From assembly GCA_018241985.1 (NCBI GenBank), contig JAFECV010000136.1, positions 1-6,365 of the forward strand: 6,365 nucleotides of DNA, given 5' to 3'. Shown piece after piece: positions 5,877 to 6,365 of this stretch (the stretch's first letter is position 1; every line of letters starts with the position of its first letter). A model generated the notes under the pieces. It did not search any database, was not told the DNA's origin, and saw nothing but the letters and a program-made list of their open reading frames with translations. The stretch comes from Pseudomonadota bacterium (GTDB lineage: Bacteria; Pseudomonadota; Gammaproteobacteria; Burkholderiales; Burkholderiaceae_C). The translations under genes and the position numbers were made by a program.

Positions 5877-6365
5877 ATGAAATCCGACGCCCCCTCGAAA
5901 GACCAGGTGCGCGCGGTGCGCGCGTTCAACCGCTTCTACACCCAGCGCATCGGCGTGCTCGACCCGTACCTGGGCAGCGGGTTCTCGCTGACCCAGGTGC
6001 GGGTGCTGTACGAGCTGGCGCACCGCGACCGGCCGACCGCCACCGAACTCAGCCGCGACCTCGTGATGGATGCGGGCTACCTGAGCCGAGTACTGCGCGA
6101 TTTCGAGGCCCGCGGCTGGCTGGCCCGGGAGCCGTCGCCCGCCGATGCGCGGCAGAGCCTGCTCGCGCTCACCGACGCCGGCCATGCCGCGTTCGCGCCG
6201 CTGCAGCAGAAATCGCGCGAACAGGCGGGCGTGCTGCTGGCCAGGCTGTCCGCCGCCGATCGCGGCCAGCTGATCGCCGCAATGGACACGGTGCAGCGGT
6301 TGCTGGATCCGGCGTCCGCGGCGCCGCCTCCGCCCCGCACCGTGCTGCTGCGCGAGCCGCGGCCC
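5877..6365 (+). CDS. MarR-family regulator, N-terminal part of a probable MarR-GNAT fusion (partial)
   Basis: The frame is open from ATG 5877 to the window edge, giving 163 residues without a stop. Residues 10-48 (VRAVRAFNRFYTQRIGVLD...FSLTQVRVLYELAH) are the MarR dimerisation helices. Residues 54-81 (TATELSRDLVMDAGYLSRVLRDFEARGW) are the helix-turn-helix, with the wing at about 84-99 (EPSPADARQSLLALTDAG). After a helical part and a Pro/Ala linker (145-154) comes RTVLLREPRP, which resembles the entry to the GNAT acetyltransferase domain in 'bifunctional HTH regulator/GNAT N-acetyltransferase' proteins. That domain itself lies outside the window, so the fusion is inferred. The start is uncertain: no ribosome binding site precedes 5877, an in-frame ATG occurs at 5856, and an in-frame TAG at 5838 sets the upstream limit. 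I prefer 5877 because the 5856 start would put coding sequence into the palindromes. The likely role is a DNA-binding repressor that controls itself and possibly its neighbours. Confidence 0.85.
   Translation, partial: MKSDAPSKDQVRAVRAFNRFYTQRIGVLDPYLGSGFSLTQVRVLYELAHRDRPTATELSRDLVMDAGYLSRVLRDFEARGWLAREPSPADARQSLLALTDAGHAAFAPLQQKSREQAGVLLARLSAADRGQLIAAMDTVQRLLDPASAAPPPPRTVLLREPRP

Overview
The window looks like chromosomal DNA from a high-GC beta-proteobacterium, most likely of the order Burkholderiales. This rests on the strong G/C bias at third codon positions, on the style of the proteins (a FadB-like trifunctional-type enzyme next to a 401-residue thiolase), and on a short polyhydroxyalkanoate (PHA)-associated protein with an Ala/Pro/Lys tail. 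No species can be named from the sequence alone. There are no RNA genes, insertion sequences, CRISPR arrays or phage genes.

Layout. On the minus strand at the left edge, a 149-residue PhaE/phasin-like protein (43-492) is followed 3 bases later by the first 13 codons of another gene (1-39) that runs off the window. A 341-base intergenic region (493-833) separates this pair from a rightward block. It holds a candidate promoter for the leftward genes and two hairpin-forming inverted repeats. The rightward block is an acetyl-CoA C-acyltransferase (thiolase, 834-2039), a bifunctional enoyl-CoA hydratase/3-hydroxyacyl-CoA dehydrogenase (2132-4273), and a Baeyer-Villiger-type flavin monooxygenase (4311-5762). 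After a 114-base gap comes the N-terminal part of a MarR-type regulator (5877 to the right edge), probably the MarR half of a MarR-GNAT fusion. Two 11-bp palindromes, exactly 21 bp apart, lie directly before its start.

How the genes fit together. The hydratase/dehydrogenase and the thiolase supply the last three steps of a beta-oxidation spiral: hydration of enoyl-CoA, NAD-dependent oxidation, and thiolytic release of acetyl-CoA. The monooxygenase begins 38 bases after the FadB-like stop on the same strand. This suggests co-transcription and a possible role in turning a ketone into an ester or lactone whose acyl part then enters beta-oxidation; the substrate cannot be read from the sequence. 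The divergent PHA-type genes sit where acetyl-CoA, acetoacetyl-CoA or hydroxyacyl-CoA could be diverted to storage polymer. The MarR-type protein may control itself through the paired palindromes; whether it also controls the catabolic genes is open.

I found no clearly novel system. The points most worth a second look are the tandem palindromes with a possibly leaderless start, the monooxygenase placed in a beta-oxidation operon, and the inverted repeat in the thiolase leader.
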